Assembly (NCBI GenBank): GCA_024276805.1
Contig: JAJRWJ010000436.1
Coordinates: 1 to 20,933 of the forward strand
Source: Gammaproteobacteria bacterium
GTDB taxonomy: Bacteria; Pseudomonadota; Gammaproteobacteria; Methylococcales; Methylomonadaceae
Length of the DNA: 20,933 bases
Direction: 5' to 3'
This document shows positions 7,699-15,187 of this stretch, piece after piece. The notes beneath the pieces were generated by a model. It saw nothing but the letters and a program-made list of their open reading frames with translations, ran no database searches and was not told where the DNA came from. Position 1 is the first letter of the stretch, and each line of letters opens with the position of its first letter. A program made the position numbers and the translations under genes.

Positions 7699-7812
7699 GC
7701 TGCTGCCTTGCGCCCTGTCAGCCGGGCAGCCAGCATACGATGGCGATTGAAATTTTGCTCTGTCATATTCCCCCCGCCTCTTGCTGCGGAGAAGCCGGCT
7801 GCGTGCCGGTGT

Positions 7813-8175
7813 CTATTCCGCCGCCTCCTGACTCTGATGCCTTTTTGTGTCTCCCCTCATCACCCGGGAATAATCTTCCAGTTGCCGCATGGCGGCCTTG
7901 AAGGCATCGCGAATGCTGACATAGACATCTTCATGGGCGTGCCGGTCATGATGTTCCCGGCTGACCACCAGCGTTTTGTTGGGCACCTGCAAATCGATTC
8001 TGACGTGATACAGATTGCCCTGGTGTTTGTGATGATGCTCCGCTTCCACGATCACTTTACAGTGAATGATTCGATCAAAAAACTGTTCCAGCTTGGTCGC
8101 TTTTTCCCTGATTTTCTGTTCCACCGCATCGGAATGTGGGAAACCCCTGAAGGTGATCTGTAATGGCTCTTGCAT
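7813..8175 (-). CDS. HPF/RaiA-family ribosome-associated protein
   Basis: Proteins of this family bind the 30S subunit across the mRNA/tRNA channel and hibernate or protect ribosomes when growth slows. The 120 residues show the beta-alpha-beta-beta-beta-alpha pattern: MQEPLQITFRGFPHSDAVEQ, then REKATKLEQFFDRIIHCKVI, a His-rich strand region EAEHHHKHQGNLYHVRIDL, VPNKTLVVSREHH, and the last helix DVYVSIRDAFKAAMRQLEDY. It is of the short class, without the C-terminal dimerisation domain of long HPF. A good ribosome site, AGGAG, stands 8 bases before the ATG. It lies 208 bases downstream of pcm on the same strand and converges on the 55-residue gene. It is not beside rpoN here, so I assign no hpf or raiA symbol. 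Confidence 0.85.
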   Translation of the reverse strand: MQEPLQITFRGFPHSDAVEQKIREKATKLEQFFDRIIHCKVIVEAEHHHKHQGNLYHVRIDLQVPNKTLVVSREHHDRHAHEDVYVSIRDAFKAAMRQLEDYSRVMRGDTKRHQSQEAAE

Positions 8176-8383
8176 AAATTAAGCTCCTGTCGGTTAAGTC
8201 TGAAAAAGACCGAGGCAACGCTTTACGCATTGCAAAAACGTTTATGGGGTGCAGTATTCTGCAAACTAAAAAATCCTGCCAATTGCGTCTGTGTACTGCT
8301 AAACGCTATTTATCCACATTATCTGCCAGCACCGCGGAAGACCTGCAGACCGTGTTGCCTTCAAGCAGGCCGGGCAACAGGAC

Positions 8384-9052
8384 TCACCTGCCAGGCAGCT
8401 GCTCTTCTCCAAGCATCGGCACGAAGGCCACGCCCAGAATATCGGTGACCTGGGTATTGCCATGCCGGTCCCTTTCCAGCAGCAGCAATTCCTGATGGGA
8501 AAACGGCATCCCCACCGGCAGCACCATCCGCCCTTCCGGTTTCAGCTGCTGCACCAGAGTCTCCGGGATATGCGTCGCAGCAGCTGTGATGATAATACCA
8601 TCATAGGGGGCATGTTCCGGCCAGCCCAGATAGCCGTTGCCGGTACGGCATTCGATATTGTCATAGTGCAGCTCCCTGAAGCGTCTGGCAGCCTGCTCGC
8701 TCAGGGCTGCAACGAATTCCAGCGTATAGACCTTCTTGACCAGCAATGACAGCACCGCCGCCTGATAACCGGAGCCCGTGCCAATTTCCAGAATGGTCTT
8801 GTTTTTCTCGGGCTGCAGCAGATCGGTCATCAAGGCAACGATATATGGCTGGGATATGGTCTGCTGATGCCCTATCGGCAAAGGGCCGTTGTCGAACGCG
8901 AAACGCCGCAAGTCGCGGGGCACAAACTTGTCGCGTGGCACTTTGCGCATCGCCTGCATTACCCGGTCATCGAGAGAATCACGACCGGTCAATTCCCTGG
9001 TGGCGGCGACTTCCATGTCGATATCGGCAATCATTCTTTCTATATCATTCAT
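8384..9052 (-). CDS. pcm: protein-L-isoaspartate O-methyltransferase
   Basis: Pcm uses S-adenosylmethionine to methylate abnormal L-isoaspartyl residues, starting repair of aged proteins in the cytoplasm. The 222-residue length is typical. GHQQTISQPYIVALM (61-75) is the family's substrate-side motif, and ILEIGTGSGYQAAVLS (87-102) is the SAM-binding motif I. RTGNGYLGWPEHAPYDGIII carries the later SAM-fold motifs, and KPEGRMVLPVG follows near the C-terminus. Start ATG 9052 is preceded by an AAGG-type ribosome site about 6-7 bases away. It lies 80 bases after ahcY on the same strand with no terminator seen between them, so the two are probably co-transcribed. That pairing makes sense, because AhcY removes the S-adenosylhomocysteine this enzyme produces. 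The usual surE, nlpD and rpoS neighbours are absent. Confidence 0.95.
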   Translation of the reverse strand: MNDIERMIADIDMEVAATRELTGRDSLDDRVMQAMRKVPRDKFVPRDLRRFAFDNGPLPIGHQQTISQPYIVALMTDLLQPEKNKTILEIGTGSGYQAAVLSLLVKKVYTLEFVAALSEQAARRFRELHYDNIECRTGNGYLGWPEHAPYDGIIITAAATHIPETLVQQLKPEGRMVLPVGMPFSHQELLLLERDRHGNTQVTDILGVAFVPMLGEEQLPGR

Positions 9053-9132
9053 CGCCTTGATCTTATCTTGAAGTTTATGTAAAAGCCAACGATCGGCAAT
9101 ACCCCTCAGAGCATGGCATATATGGATACCGA

Positions 9133-10398
9133 TCAGGTACCCTCCCGCCAGGATTGCAGATAGCGCTGCTGCTCCCTGGTCAGGTGATCGATGCCAATAC
9201 CCATGGCTTCCAGCTTCAGCCGGGCGATTCGCTGATCGATGTGCTGTGGAACCGCATGCACGGCATTGTCCAGCATGCCCCGCCTGGCCAGCAGATATTC
9301 AACGGCCATCGCCTGATTGGCAAAACTCATATCCATGACTGCGGCCGGATGGCCTTCCGCTGCCGCCAGATTGACCAGGCGGCCTTCAGCCAGCAACCGG
9401 ATTCTGCGCCCGTCATGGAAGTGATACTCATCCACAAAAGGGCGTACCCGCACTTTTTCCCTGGCCAGCTTTTCCAGACAGGGAATATTGATCTCGACAT
9501 TGAAATGACCCGAATTGGCCAACACACAGCCGTCTTTCAGACATTGAATCTGCACCTCGTCCAGTACATGCTTGTCGCCGGTGGCGGTAATGATAAAATC
9601 GGATCTGGCGGCAGCCTCGGCCAGCGGCATCACTTGAAAACCATCCATCGACGCCTCCAGGGCCCGCAGTGGATCCACTTCGGTGACGATCACCTGCGAA
9701 CCATGGCCCTTGGCGCGCATGGCGATGCCGCGTCCGCACCAGCCATAACCGACGACGCTGAACACCTTGCCGGCCAATAAAATATTGGTGGCGCGAATGA
9801 TGCCGTCCAGTGCACTCTGCCCAGTGCCGTAGCGATTGTCGAAGAGATGTTTGGTCAGCGCGTCGTTGACCGCAATGACGGGAAATTTCAGCGCCGCATC
9901 ACGAGCCATGGCGCGCAACCTGATCACGCCGGTAGTGGTTTCCTCGGTGCCACCAATCATGTCCGTCAGCAATTTGCCGCCACTCTTATGCAATTCGCTG
10001 ATCAGATCGGCGCCATCATCCAGCGTGATTTGCGGGCCATGCTCCAGAGCGGCCTGAATATGCTGATAGTAGACTGTGGTGTTTTCGCCGCGAATGGCAT
10101 AGACAGGAACATTGAAATCGGCAACCAGCGCCGCCGCGACATCATCCTGGGTACTCAGCGGATTGCTCGCACAAAGCACCAGATCAGCACCGCCTGCGGT
10201 CAGCACCCGAGCCAGATTTGCCGTTTCCGTAGTGATATGCAGGCAGCCACTGATACGTAAACCACGCAACGGCCGCCGTTCCGAAAACTGCTCCATCAAA
10301 GCGCGAATCACCGGCATTTCCTGCAATGCCCAGTCCATGCGTCTGCGTCCCTGTCCGGCAAGTGTCAAATCTTTTATATCGGCGCTTTTGATGGTCAT
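9133..10398 (-). CDS. ahcY: adenosylhomocysteinase (S-adenosylhomocysteine hydrolase)
   Basis: The NAD-dependent enzyme splits S-adenosylhomocysteine into adenosine and homocysteine, removing a potent inhibitor of methyltransferases. The 421 residues match the shorter class, without the roughly 40-residue insertion of the long bacterial form. [12 protein letters not shown] (51-62) is the substrate-binding region and [18 protein letters not shown] (178-195) is the conserved core block. [20 protein letters not shown] (215-234) is the NAD-binding Rossmann motif, and [15 protein letters not shown] lies further on. No insertion or frame break is seen. The gene leads a likely ahcY-pcm transcript; a 420-base gap separates it from the desulfurase gene upstream, with a candidate promoter in that gap. 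I looked for an SAH riboswitch and did not find its core. Confidence 0.95.
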   Translation of the reverse strand: MTIKSADIKDLTLAGQGRRRMDWALQEMPVIRALMEQFSERRPLRGLRISGCLHITTETANLARVLTAGGADLVLCASNPLSTQDDVAAALVADFNVPVYAIRGENTTVYYQHIQAALEHGPQITLDDGADLISELHKSGGKLLTDMIGGTEETTTGVIRLRAMARDAALKFPVIAVNDALTKHLFDNRYGTGQSALDGIIRATNILLAGKVFSVVGYGWCGRGIAMRAKGHGSQVIVTEVDPLRALEASMDGFQVMPLAEAAARSDFIITATGDKHVLDEVQIQCLKDGCVLANSGHFNVEINIPCLEKLAREKVRVRPFVDEYHFHDGRRIRLLAEGRLVNLAAAEGHPAAVMDMSFANQAMAVEYLLARRGMLDNAVHAVPQHIDQRIARLKLEAMGIGIDHLTREQQRYLQSWREGT

Positions 10399-10818
10399 CA
10401 GGTTCCAGCAAATTGACGGGGACGAAATGCTCTTCTCTTCTGTCCGTTTATACTACGCTTTTTATCCCAGAAAACACAATCGGGCAAGGATTTTCTGGCA
10501 AATCTGGCGATGACCACCCAGGCCATCGCGCCACACGCCTGCAGGCCGGTTTTTGCTGCACCGGAGTCAGCGATAAACCGGGCAGGAATTGTCATAGAAA
10601 AACAAGGGGTACGGCGCGCAGCAGTAGCGGCTCAATCAGACTCGGACATCAGAAACGGGGGAAGGTGGGGCAGATGACGGTCACCGCGCTTGCCGTGTCC
10701 GGAAAGGCGCTCTGTGCGTCAGCGTCTGTCGCGCAACTAATGGTATCTGTATCAGGCCCCGCCACACCTGCGCCAGCACCGCTCAGTCCATGGCAGTGAC
10801 ACAGCCCCCCCTCTGGTT
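10399..10818. other. intergenic region between the cysteine desulfurase gene and ahcY
   Basis: These 420 bases hold no convincing gene. A 9-bp hairpin occurs at 10507-10529 (GCGATGACC, 5-base loop, GGCCATCGC; one pair is G-U in the minus-strand RNA). A 5-bp hairpin is at 10546-10564, with CCGGT pairing with ACCGG. Both lie upstream of the candidate ahcY promoter. The part nearest the desulfurase stop shows no hairpin followed by a T-run on the minus strand. Confidence 0.5.
10447..10487 (-). promoter_or_regulatory. candidate promoter of ahcY
   Basis: On the minus strand TTGCCC (10487-10482) is followed after 17 bases by TAAAAA (10464-10459). A better -10, TATAAA (10452-10447), lies slightly downstream but has a poor -35 partner. 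The expected leader is about 40-55 bases. Assignment between the two is uncertain. Confidence 0.35.
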
Positions 10819-11943
10819 TCAACGACCTGTGGGCATTAGCAGGGATTTCAGCGCCTGGATAAATTCAAGCACCTGCGCCTCGGTGTTTGCCGCCCCCAGA
10901 CTGATGCGCACGGCGCTCCTGGCCAGCGACCGCTCCACACCCATCGCGATCAGCACAGGACTGGCTTTGCCGCCACCGCTGGAGCAGGCCGAACCGCTGG
11001 AAACCGCGAAGCCCAGTCGATCGAGCTGCATCAGCAGCATTTCCCCGTCCTGCCCCTGACAGCCGAATTGCAAGGTATTGGGCAAGCGCTGCGCAGCATC
11101 GGAAAACACCACAACCCCGGGGATTTCCTGCAAGCCCGCCTGCAACAGACGTCTCAGATGCAGCATCCGTTCACTGCGCTGCAGCAGTTCCGCCCGGGCG
11201 ATTTCCGCCGCCCGGCCAAAACCGATGATCGCTGCGACATTTTCTGTGCCGGCACGCAATGCACGCTCCTGGGAACCGCCTTCCAGCATTGGCAGGAGCT
11301 TTATTTCTTTACTGATTATCAACGCACCGGCGCCTTTGGGACCATAGATCTTGTGGCTGGACAGGGTCATCATCTGCACACCAAGGCGGGCAAAATGTAC
11401 CGGAATTTTACCCAGAGCCTGCACCGCATCGGTATGAAAAACAACCTGGCTTTCCCGGCAGATTGCCGCAAGAGCGGGAATATCCTGAACAACGCCTGTT
11501 TCATTGTTGGCCAGCATCACCGACAGCAGATCCAGACCGTGCGCACAATGCTGCCTGAGAGCACCCGCTTCGATGCGCCCCTGGGCATCGACATCGAGTA
11601 CTTGCAGGTGGCAGCCCTGCTGCTGCAGACTTTCAACAGGTTGCATGATGGAAGGATGTTCGATGGCCGAAGCGGCCAGGCGACAGGCGCCGGCGTGGCC
11701 GGCAAAACCCTTGACCGCCAGATTGTTGGCTTCGGTGCCACCGCTGGTGAAAATGACCTCATCCGGCTGGCAGCCGGCCAATGCCGCAACCTGGGATCTT
11801 GCCGTGTCGATGGCGGTGCGCACGGCTCTGCCGGCACGATACAGTGCCGAAGGATTGCCATGGAGAGACGCAAGGTATGGCAGCATCGCTTCCAGCACTC
11901 GCTCATCGACCGGCGTGGTGGCATTATGATCGAGGTAGATCAT
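10819..11943 (-). CDS. cysteine desulfurase, NifS/IscS family
   Basis: This PLP enzyme takes sulfur from L-cysteine as a persulfide for Fe-S cluster or thio-cofactor assembly. The 374 residues begin MIYLDHNATTPVD, the family signature. H96 in AIEHPS and NNETG (146-150) line the PLP site. K198 in SSHKIYGPKG binds PLP, and C320 in SSGSACSSGGGKASP is the persulfide cysteine. GSQERALRAGTENVAA (224-239) is also typical. It is about 30 residues shorter than E. coli IscS (404), and its active-site loop SACSSG differs from the SACTSA I recall for IscS, so it is nearer NifS-like enzymes; I leave the symbol blank. It starts 52 bases after iscR, with GGAG 11 bases before ATG, so the two form an operon. 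No iscU follows, which makes its sulfur acceptor an open question. Confidence 0.93.
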   Translation of the reverse strand: MIYLDHNATTPVDERVLEAMLPYLASLHGNPSALYRAGRAVRTAIDTARSQVAALAGCQPDEVIFTSGGTEANNLAVKGFAGHAGACRLAASAIEHPSIMQPVESLQQQGCHLQVLDVDAQGRIEAGALRQHCAHGLDLLSVMLANNETGVVQDIPALAAICRESQVVFHTDAVQALGKIPVHFARLGVQMMTLSSHKIYGPKGAGALIISKEIKLLPMLEGGSQERALRAGTENVAAIIGFGRAAEIARAELLQRSERMLHLRRLLQAGLQEIPGVVVFSDAAQRLPNTLQFGCQGQDGEMLLMQLDRLGFAVSSGSACSSGGGKASPVLIAMGVERSLARSAVRISLGAANTEAQVLEFIQALKSLLMPTGR

Positions 11944-11995
11944 GATCAGTCAGTCTCCGCAGGTGAATTTTTGCAATTCAGACGCGGAGAATATC

Positions 11996-12481
11996 TTATG
12001 CCGCGCTGCGTTTTTCCTTCGCCCGCATTTCAATGAACTGCTTGGCGTCTTTTGTCTGCCTTTCCGCAACCTGCTGCACAGGATCTCTTTCCAGCAGCTC
12101 ACCGAGACTGATACCGGACAGATAATCCCGGATCTGCGCGCTGAGCCCCATCCATAGATCATGGGTCAGACAGGCTTTGTTGTTCTGACAATTCGCCTCG
12201 CCGCCGCATTTGGTGGAGTCCAGCTGTTCATCCACGGCGGCGATGATCTCGGCAATGTTGATGTCTTTGGCAGCGCGGCTCAGTTTATAGCCACCGCCAG
12301 GACCGCGGACTCCGGTCACGATACCGGCACGCCGCAAACGCGCAAAAAGCTGCTCCAGATAGGACAGGGAAATTGTTTGCCGCGTTGCAATATCAGTCAA
12401 TGTCACCGGCTTTTTTTGACTGTGAAAAGCCAGATCCAGCATTGCAGTCACTGCATAGCGGCCTTTAGTAGTTAATCTCAC
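11996..12481 (-). CDS. iscR: Fe-S cluster-sensing regulator IscR (Rrf2 family)
   Basis: IscR carries a [2Fe-2S] cluster and represses Fe-S assembly genes when clusters are plentiful. The 161 residues have an N-terminal winged helix: MRLTTKGRYAVTAMLDLA, then ISLSYLEQLFARLRRAGIV and the wing VRGPGGGYKLSR. The cluster ligands C92, C98, C104 and H107 (KCGGEANC and KACLTHDLW) occupy the same residue numbers as in E. coli IscR. The start codon is GTG at 12481, with GAGG about 8 bases upstream. The cysteine desulfurase gene follows on the same strand. A candidate IscR type-1 operator overlaps the -35 box of its promoter, so autoregulation is expected. Nothing in the protein looks degenerate. Confidence 0.95.
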   Translation of the reverse strand: MRLTTKGRYAVTAMLDLAFHSQKKPVTLTDIATRQTISLSYLEQLFARLRRAGIVTGVRGPGGGYKLSRAAKDINIAEIIAAVDEQLDSTKCGGEANCQNNKACLTHDLWMGLSAQIRDYLSGISLGELLERDPVQQVAERQTKDAKQFIEMRAKEKRSAA

Positions 12482-12515
12482 GAAACGACCTCAATAGAAA
12501 AACAAAATCCCTTTA

Positions 12516-12543
12516 ACTATACATAACCCAGTAATATAGTCAA
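12516..12543 (-). promoter_or_regulatory. iscR promoter (sigma-70)
   Basis: On the minus strand TTGACT (12543-12538) and TATAGT (12521-12516) are separated by 16 bases, a strong match to sigma-70 consensus. The transcript would start near 12509, about 28 bases before the GTG start. Confidence 0.75.
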
Positions 12544-12547
12544 CTTC
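12523..12547 (-). promoter_or_regulatory. candidate IscR type-1 binding site
   Basis: Read on the minus strand, this 25-base window matches 20 positions of the IscR type-1 consensus as I recall it (ATASYYGACTRWWWYAGTCRRSTAT). The conserved GACT is intact, followed by ATATTA. It covers the -35 box and spacer of the iscR promoter, where bound [2Fe-2S]-IscR would block RNA polymerase. Mismatches fall mainly in the outer left bases and in the second half-site. Confidence 0.6.
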
Positions 12548-13084
12548 TATGCCGCCGGCAGCTGCCTTGCAGCGTCCAAAACATTCTGTCAATCCCACAG
12601 CGGTACGGGCCTGCCGGCATCCACAGAGATGTTTCCATCGTTTGCAGGATTTGCAGCCTGGGCATCGATCGAGAATCCCTTCGGTAAAATGGAACGCCAT
12701 TCATGCGCCAAACGACAATAGCTGCCGGCCAGCGGATGTTCAGTGCGCGACATACCGTGCAACGGGCAGAGCATATGCCTTGTACAGAACAGTCGATTCG
12801 TGTATACAGGATACCGAGGCCGAGAGGAAACTTGACGACCTGCCTGGCAATAGTCTCTGCACAGAATATTCAGCTGTTTATTCCCTCTCCTGCCGCACCG
12901 GGGTTATTCCTTATATGATGCAAACAGCCCATATATGATGCAAACAGCCCATCGCGTTGGCTGTTCATGGATAGTATCGATACAGCGGCCAGCTTCCCTG
13001 TCGCCAGGCTTCGCCGCGTCCGATTCCGGCCCCCCCACACTGGCAGCGCCATGTTCCGCGCCCGGCAATGTTGAGGAGAACATT
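12548..13084. other. intergenic region between divergent iscR and the 257-aa protein gene
   Basis: About 540 bases lie between the divergent genes. A 20-bp tandem duplication occurs at 12912-12951. A 61-codon minus-strand frame at 12589-12774 has plausible composition but no ribosome site and is not called. No terminator or clear promoter for the rightward gene was found. Confidence 0.5.
12912..12951. repeat. 20-bp direct tandem duplication
   Basis: The unit TATATGATGCAAACAGCCCA occurs twice in immediate succession without mismatch. Each copy carries TATGAT, one base from a -10 hexamer. It looks like a recent slippage or duplication event about 130 bases upstream of the next gene. Confidence 0.9.
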
Positions 13085-13858
13085 ATGAATTACGTCTATC
13101 TTACCAGGGGCAACCGAATCCCCGCGGTTGGAGTACTGCAAAAACTGCTCAACCGCACCGGTGAACGGCTGGTGGTCGACGGCATCTTTGGCAACGACAC
13201 CAAAGCAGCCGTACAGAGATTTCAGCGCTCCCGAGGTTTGCGTGTCGACGGCATCATCGGTCAAAACACCTGGCCCAGGCTGTCGGCCAATACAAACCTG
13301 CCAATCATCGACTGCATCGATGTCTTCGATCCAGGTCTGATGAATATGGAAACCCGGGATATCAGGCGCGCCGGCGGCACCCCCATTCTCATTGGCGGCA
13401 TGTCCAACGGTGTCGAGCAGGCAGTCAGCGATATTGTCGGCGCAGCCGGCAGCAACGTCTTCCTGCTGCGCTTTCATGGTCACGGAGCCTCCGGAGTGGC
13501 CGGCATCTCCGACGGTCACGGCCTGGGTGACGGCATCGACCATCGGAGTTCCATCGACAATACCAATATCCGCGGCCTGATCCCCATACTGAGGCGACTC
13601 GCATCGATATTTGGTCCCTATGGGAATATACAGTTCATGCATTGCAGTACCGGGCGCGGAGCCAGTGGCCATCGTCTTCTGCAACAGATTGCCGATGCCA
13701 TTGGCGTGCCGGTCAGCGCGGCTCTCAGAGATCAGCTGGGCGGTGGCGTCAATACCTTCAAATTTGAAGGACCCACTTTCACGGCATTCCCGGGCGGCGC
13801 CAATCTGCGCAGTTGGTGCAGCAGCCGCCCGGAGTTTCCGGGTTTCACGCCCGCTTGA
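13085..13858 (+). CDS. peptidoglycan-binding-like domain fused to a DUF4347/clan CD-like His-Cys domain, 257 aa
   Basis: Residues 16-66 read as a PG_binding_1 repeat: VLQKLLNRTGERLVVDGIFG, then TKAAVQRFQRSRGLRVDGII and GQNTW. The remaining 190 residues resemble DUF4347 or caspase-like (clan CD) folds. A hydrophobic strand runs into HGHG (VFLLRFHGHGASG, H131 and H133), a second into a cysteine (IQFMHCSTGRGASG, C187). These are the positions of a clan CD His/Cys dyad. GHRLLQQIADAIGVPVSAAL and FEGPTFTAFPGGANLRSW follow. This is motif recognition only; catalysis is inferred. ATG 13085 has AGGAG 7 bases upstream; an earlier in-frame ATG (12935) lies in the tandem repeat and has no ribosome site. 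There is no signal peptide or membrane helix, odd for a wall-binding protein. No immunity-like or secretion gene is adjacent. The next gene, on the same strand, is an unrelated sugar kinase. Confidence 0.75.
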   Translation: MNYVYLTRGNRIPAVGVLQKLLNRTGERLVVDGIFGNDTKAAVQRFQRSRGLRVDGIIGQNTWPRLSANTNLPIIDCIDVFDPGLMNMETRDIRRAGGTPILIGGMSNGVEQAVSDIVGAAGSNVFLLRFHGHGASGVAGISDGHGLGDGIDHRSSIDNTNIRGLIPILRRLASIFGPYGNIQFMHCSTGRGASGHRLLQQIADAIGVPVSAALRDQLGGGVNTFKFEGPTFTAFPGGANLRSWCSSRPEFPGFTPA

Positions 13859-14001
13859 AATCGTACACATTGCAGTACAAAAATACTGGCAAATAGCTTG
13901 CGGCCAGCACAGATACCGCGATTCACGAGCCAACACTGACAATTTTCAGCGCTGCTTCGGGCATCGCCGCAATAACCGTTTCCCTGCCCGCAGGTTTGAA
14001 T

Positions 14002-14940
14002 ATGGCAAAAATTTTTACCGTGACCGCCAACAGCGCGGTCGATTTTTTCATCGAGGTCGACGAACTGCCCGACCGACAAACTGTGCTGGCAAAAAACAGC
14101 ACCGAATATCTATGCGGAAAAGGCATCAATGTCGCCAAGGCCCTGGCGGTACTGAAAATTCCCTGCACCTGTCTCGGATTTGTTGGCCGGCAGTCGCTCG
14201 GCTCATTCCTGACCATCGAATCGCCACTGCTGCACACCGACTTCACCGTTGTCGAAGGCAAGACGCGGACCAATATCACCCTGTACGATGTTGCCAACAA
14301 CAGCGAAACACATATCAGAACCGCCGGTTTTGTCGTGACCGACAGTGCCTGCCAAGACCTGCTCGACAAACTTGCCGGCCTGGTTCATGGCGACGATATA
14401 GTGATTTTCTCCGGCAGCCTGCCACCGGGCGCCCCGGAGGATTTCCATGCTGCGCTGATCCGGCAATGCCATCGCCATTCGGCGCTTGCCTTCCTGGACA
14501 GCAGCGGCAACAGCCTGCTTGCTGGCCTTAAAGCCAGACCCTGGCTGATCAAGCCCAATCTGCAGGAACTCGAGGAAATCACCGGACAAACGCTGCATGA
14601 TACAAAAGCCATCGCTGCCGCCGCCCGGACGATTGTAAACCAGGGTATTACCTGGGTTTTTGTTTCCTGCGGCGCCCAGGGGGTGGTGGTGGTCGGTGAA
14701 AACATCGCCCTGTCGGCCCGGGTAACCAATATACCGGAGCATGTACTCAGCCATATTGGCTGCGGTGATGCAATGCTGGCCGGACTGAGCGCGGCGTTCA
14801 ACGCTGGACTCGGTCTGCAGGAAGCCATCAGATCTGGCATCGCGGGCGGCACCGCCAACCTGTATACGCGGGAACCGGGGAAATTTGCAACGGATTTGCT
14901 TCCGGCAATGCATAGAAATTGCGAAATTCATGAAATCTGA
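14002..14940 (+). CDS. PfkB-family sugar kinase, 1-phosphofructokinase / tagatose-6-phosphate kinase type
   Basis: Kinases of this group phosphorylate sugar phosphates such as fructose 1-phosphate or tagatose 6-phosphate with ATP. The 312 residues start MAKIFTVTANSAVDFFIEVD. GKGINVAKAL (39-48) is PfkB signature 1, FSGSLPPGAPEDFHA (137-151) and KPNLQELEEITG (184-195) are typical of the FruK/LacC branch, and GCGDAMLAG (253-261) contains the catalytic base D256. In the usual GAGD anion-hole motif the alanine is cysteine here, a small and probably tolerated change. ATG 14002 has AGG 7 bases upstream; a TTG six bases earlier is less likely. No fructose PTS, aldolase or transporter is near it, so the substrate is undefined. 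It stands 143 bases after the 257-residue protein and 247 before aroK, probably transcribed with neither. Confidence 0.88.
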   Translation: MAKIFTVTANSAVDFFIEVDELPDRQTVLAKNSTEYLCGKGINVAKALAVLKIPCTCLGFVGRQSLGSFLTIESPLLHTDFTVVEGKTRTNITLYDVANNSETHIRTAGFVVTDSACQDLLDKLAGLVHGDDIVIFSGSLPPGAPEDFHAALIRQCHRHSALAFLDSSGNSLLAGLKARPWLIKPNLQELEEITGQTLHDTKAIAAAARTIVNQGITWVFVSCGAQGVVVVGENIALSARVTNIPEHVLSHIGCGDAMLAGLSAAFNAGLGLQEAIRSGIAGGTANLYTREPGKFATDLLPAMHRNCEIHEI

Positions 14941-15187
14941 ACGCTGATTGCCTGTATACTCTGCTCATGTGGGTTTTCAGCATTCCGCAGGGTCATTATT
15001 GCCGGGGACTGGCGAATAAATACCGCTGCAGCCAGCTACAGCAAGTTTTTTCAACCCGGCCACAGGCAAATAAGGGGCATATCGAGGCGCTGCTGTCATG
15101 CGCTGGGGCATAAACTGCAAACAGCGACAATCCACGCATCAAGAAGCCTCACGGACGACTGTAAGCCATTAAAAACAATAACTAATC

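Noticed and set aside
7518..7901. 127-codon plus-strand frame overlapping the 55-aa gene and running into the HPF-like gene on the other strand.
   Set aside because: The His/Pro/Cys-rich product is unlikely; the frame starting at 7531 gives a coherent membrane protein.
8353..8379. 7-bp hairpin TGTTGCC / GGCAACA between pcm and the HPF-like gene.
   Set aside because: There is no T-run on either side, so I do not call it a terminator.
10399..10650. SAH or SAM riboswitch upstream of ahcY.
   Set aside because: The conserved GAGGAGCGCUGC-type core of the SAH riboswitch is not present on the minus strand, and the hairpins seen do not match its layout.
11068..12036. 322-codon plus-strand frame opposite the cysteine desulfurase gene.
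   Set aside because: It is a shadow of a clearly conserved gene on the other strand; the translation has no recognisable family pattern.
12589..12774. Minus-strand 61-codon frame with plausible sequence (SYCRLAHEWRSILPKGF).
   Set aside because: It has no ribosome site, no family match and no promoter. It may be a remnant, but there is not enough support to call it.
12935..13084. Upstream ATG extending the 257-aa protein by 50 residues.
   Set aside because: It lies in the tandem duplication and lacks a ribosome site, and the extension resembles neither a signal peptide nor a domain; ATG 13085 has AGGAG at good spacing.
14967..15113. 48-codon frame (MWVFSIPQGHYCRGL) directly after a TATACT box.
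   Set aside because: The -35 is poor, there is no ribosome site, and the product looks random; probably the untranslated region before aroK.
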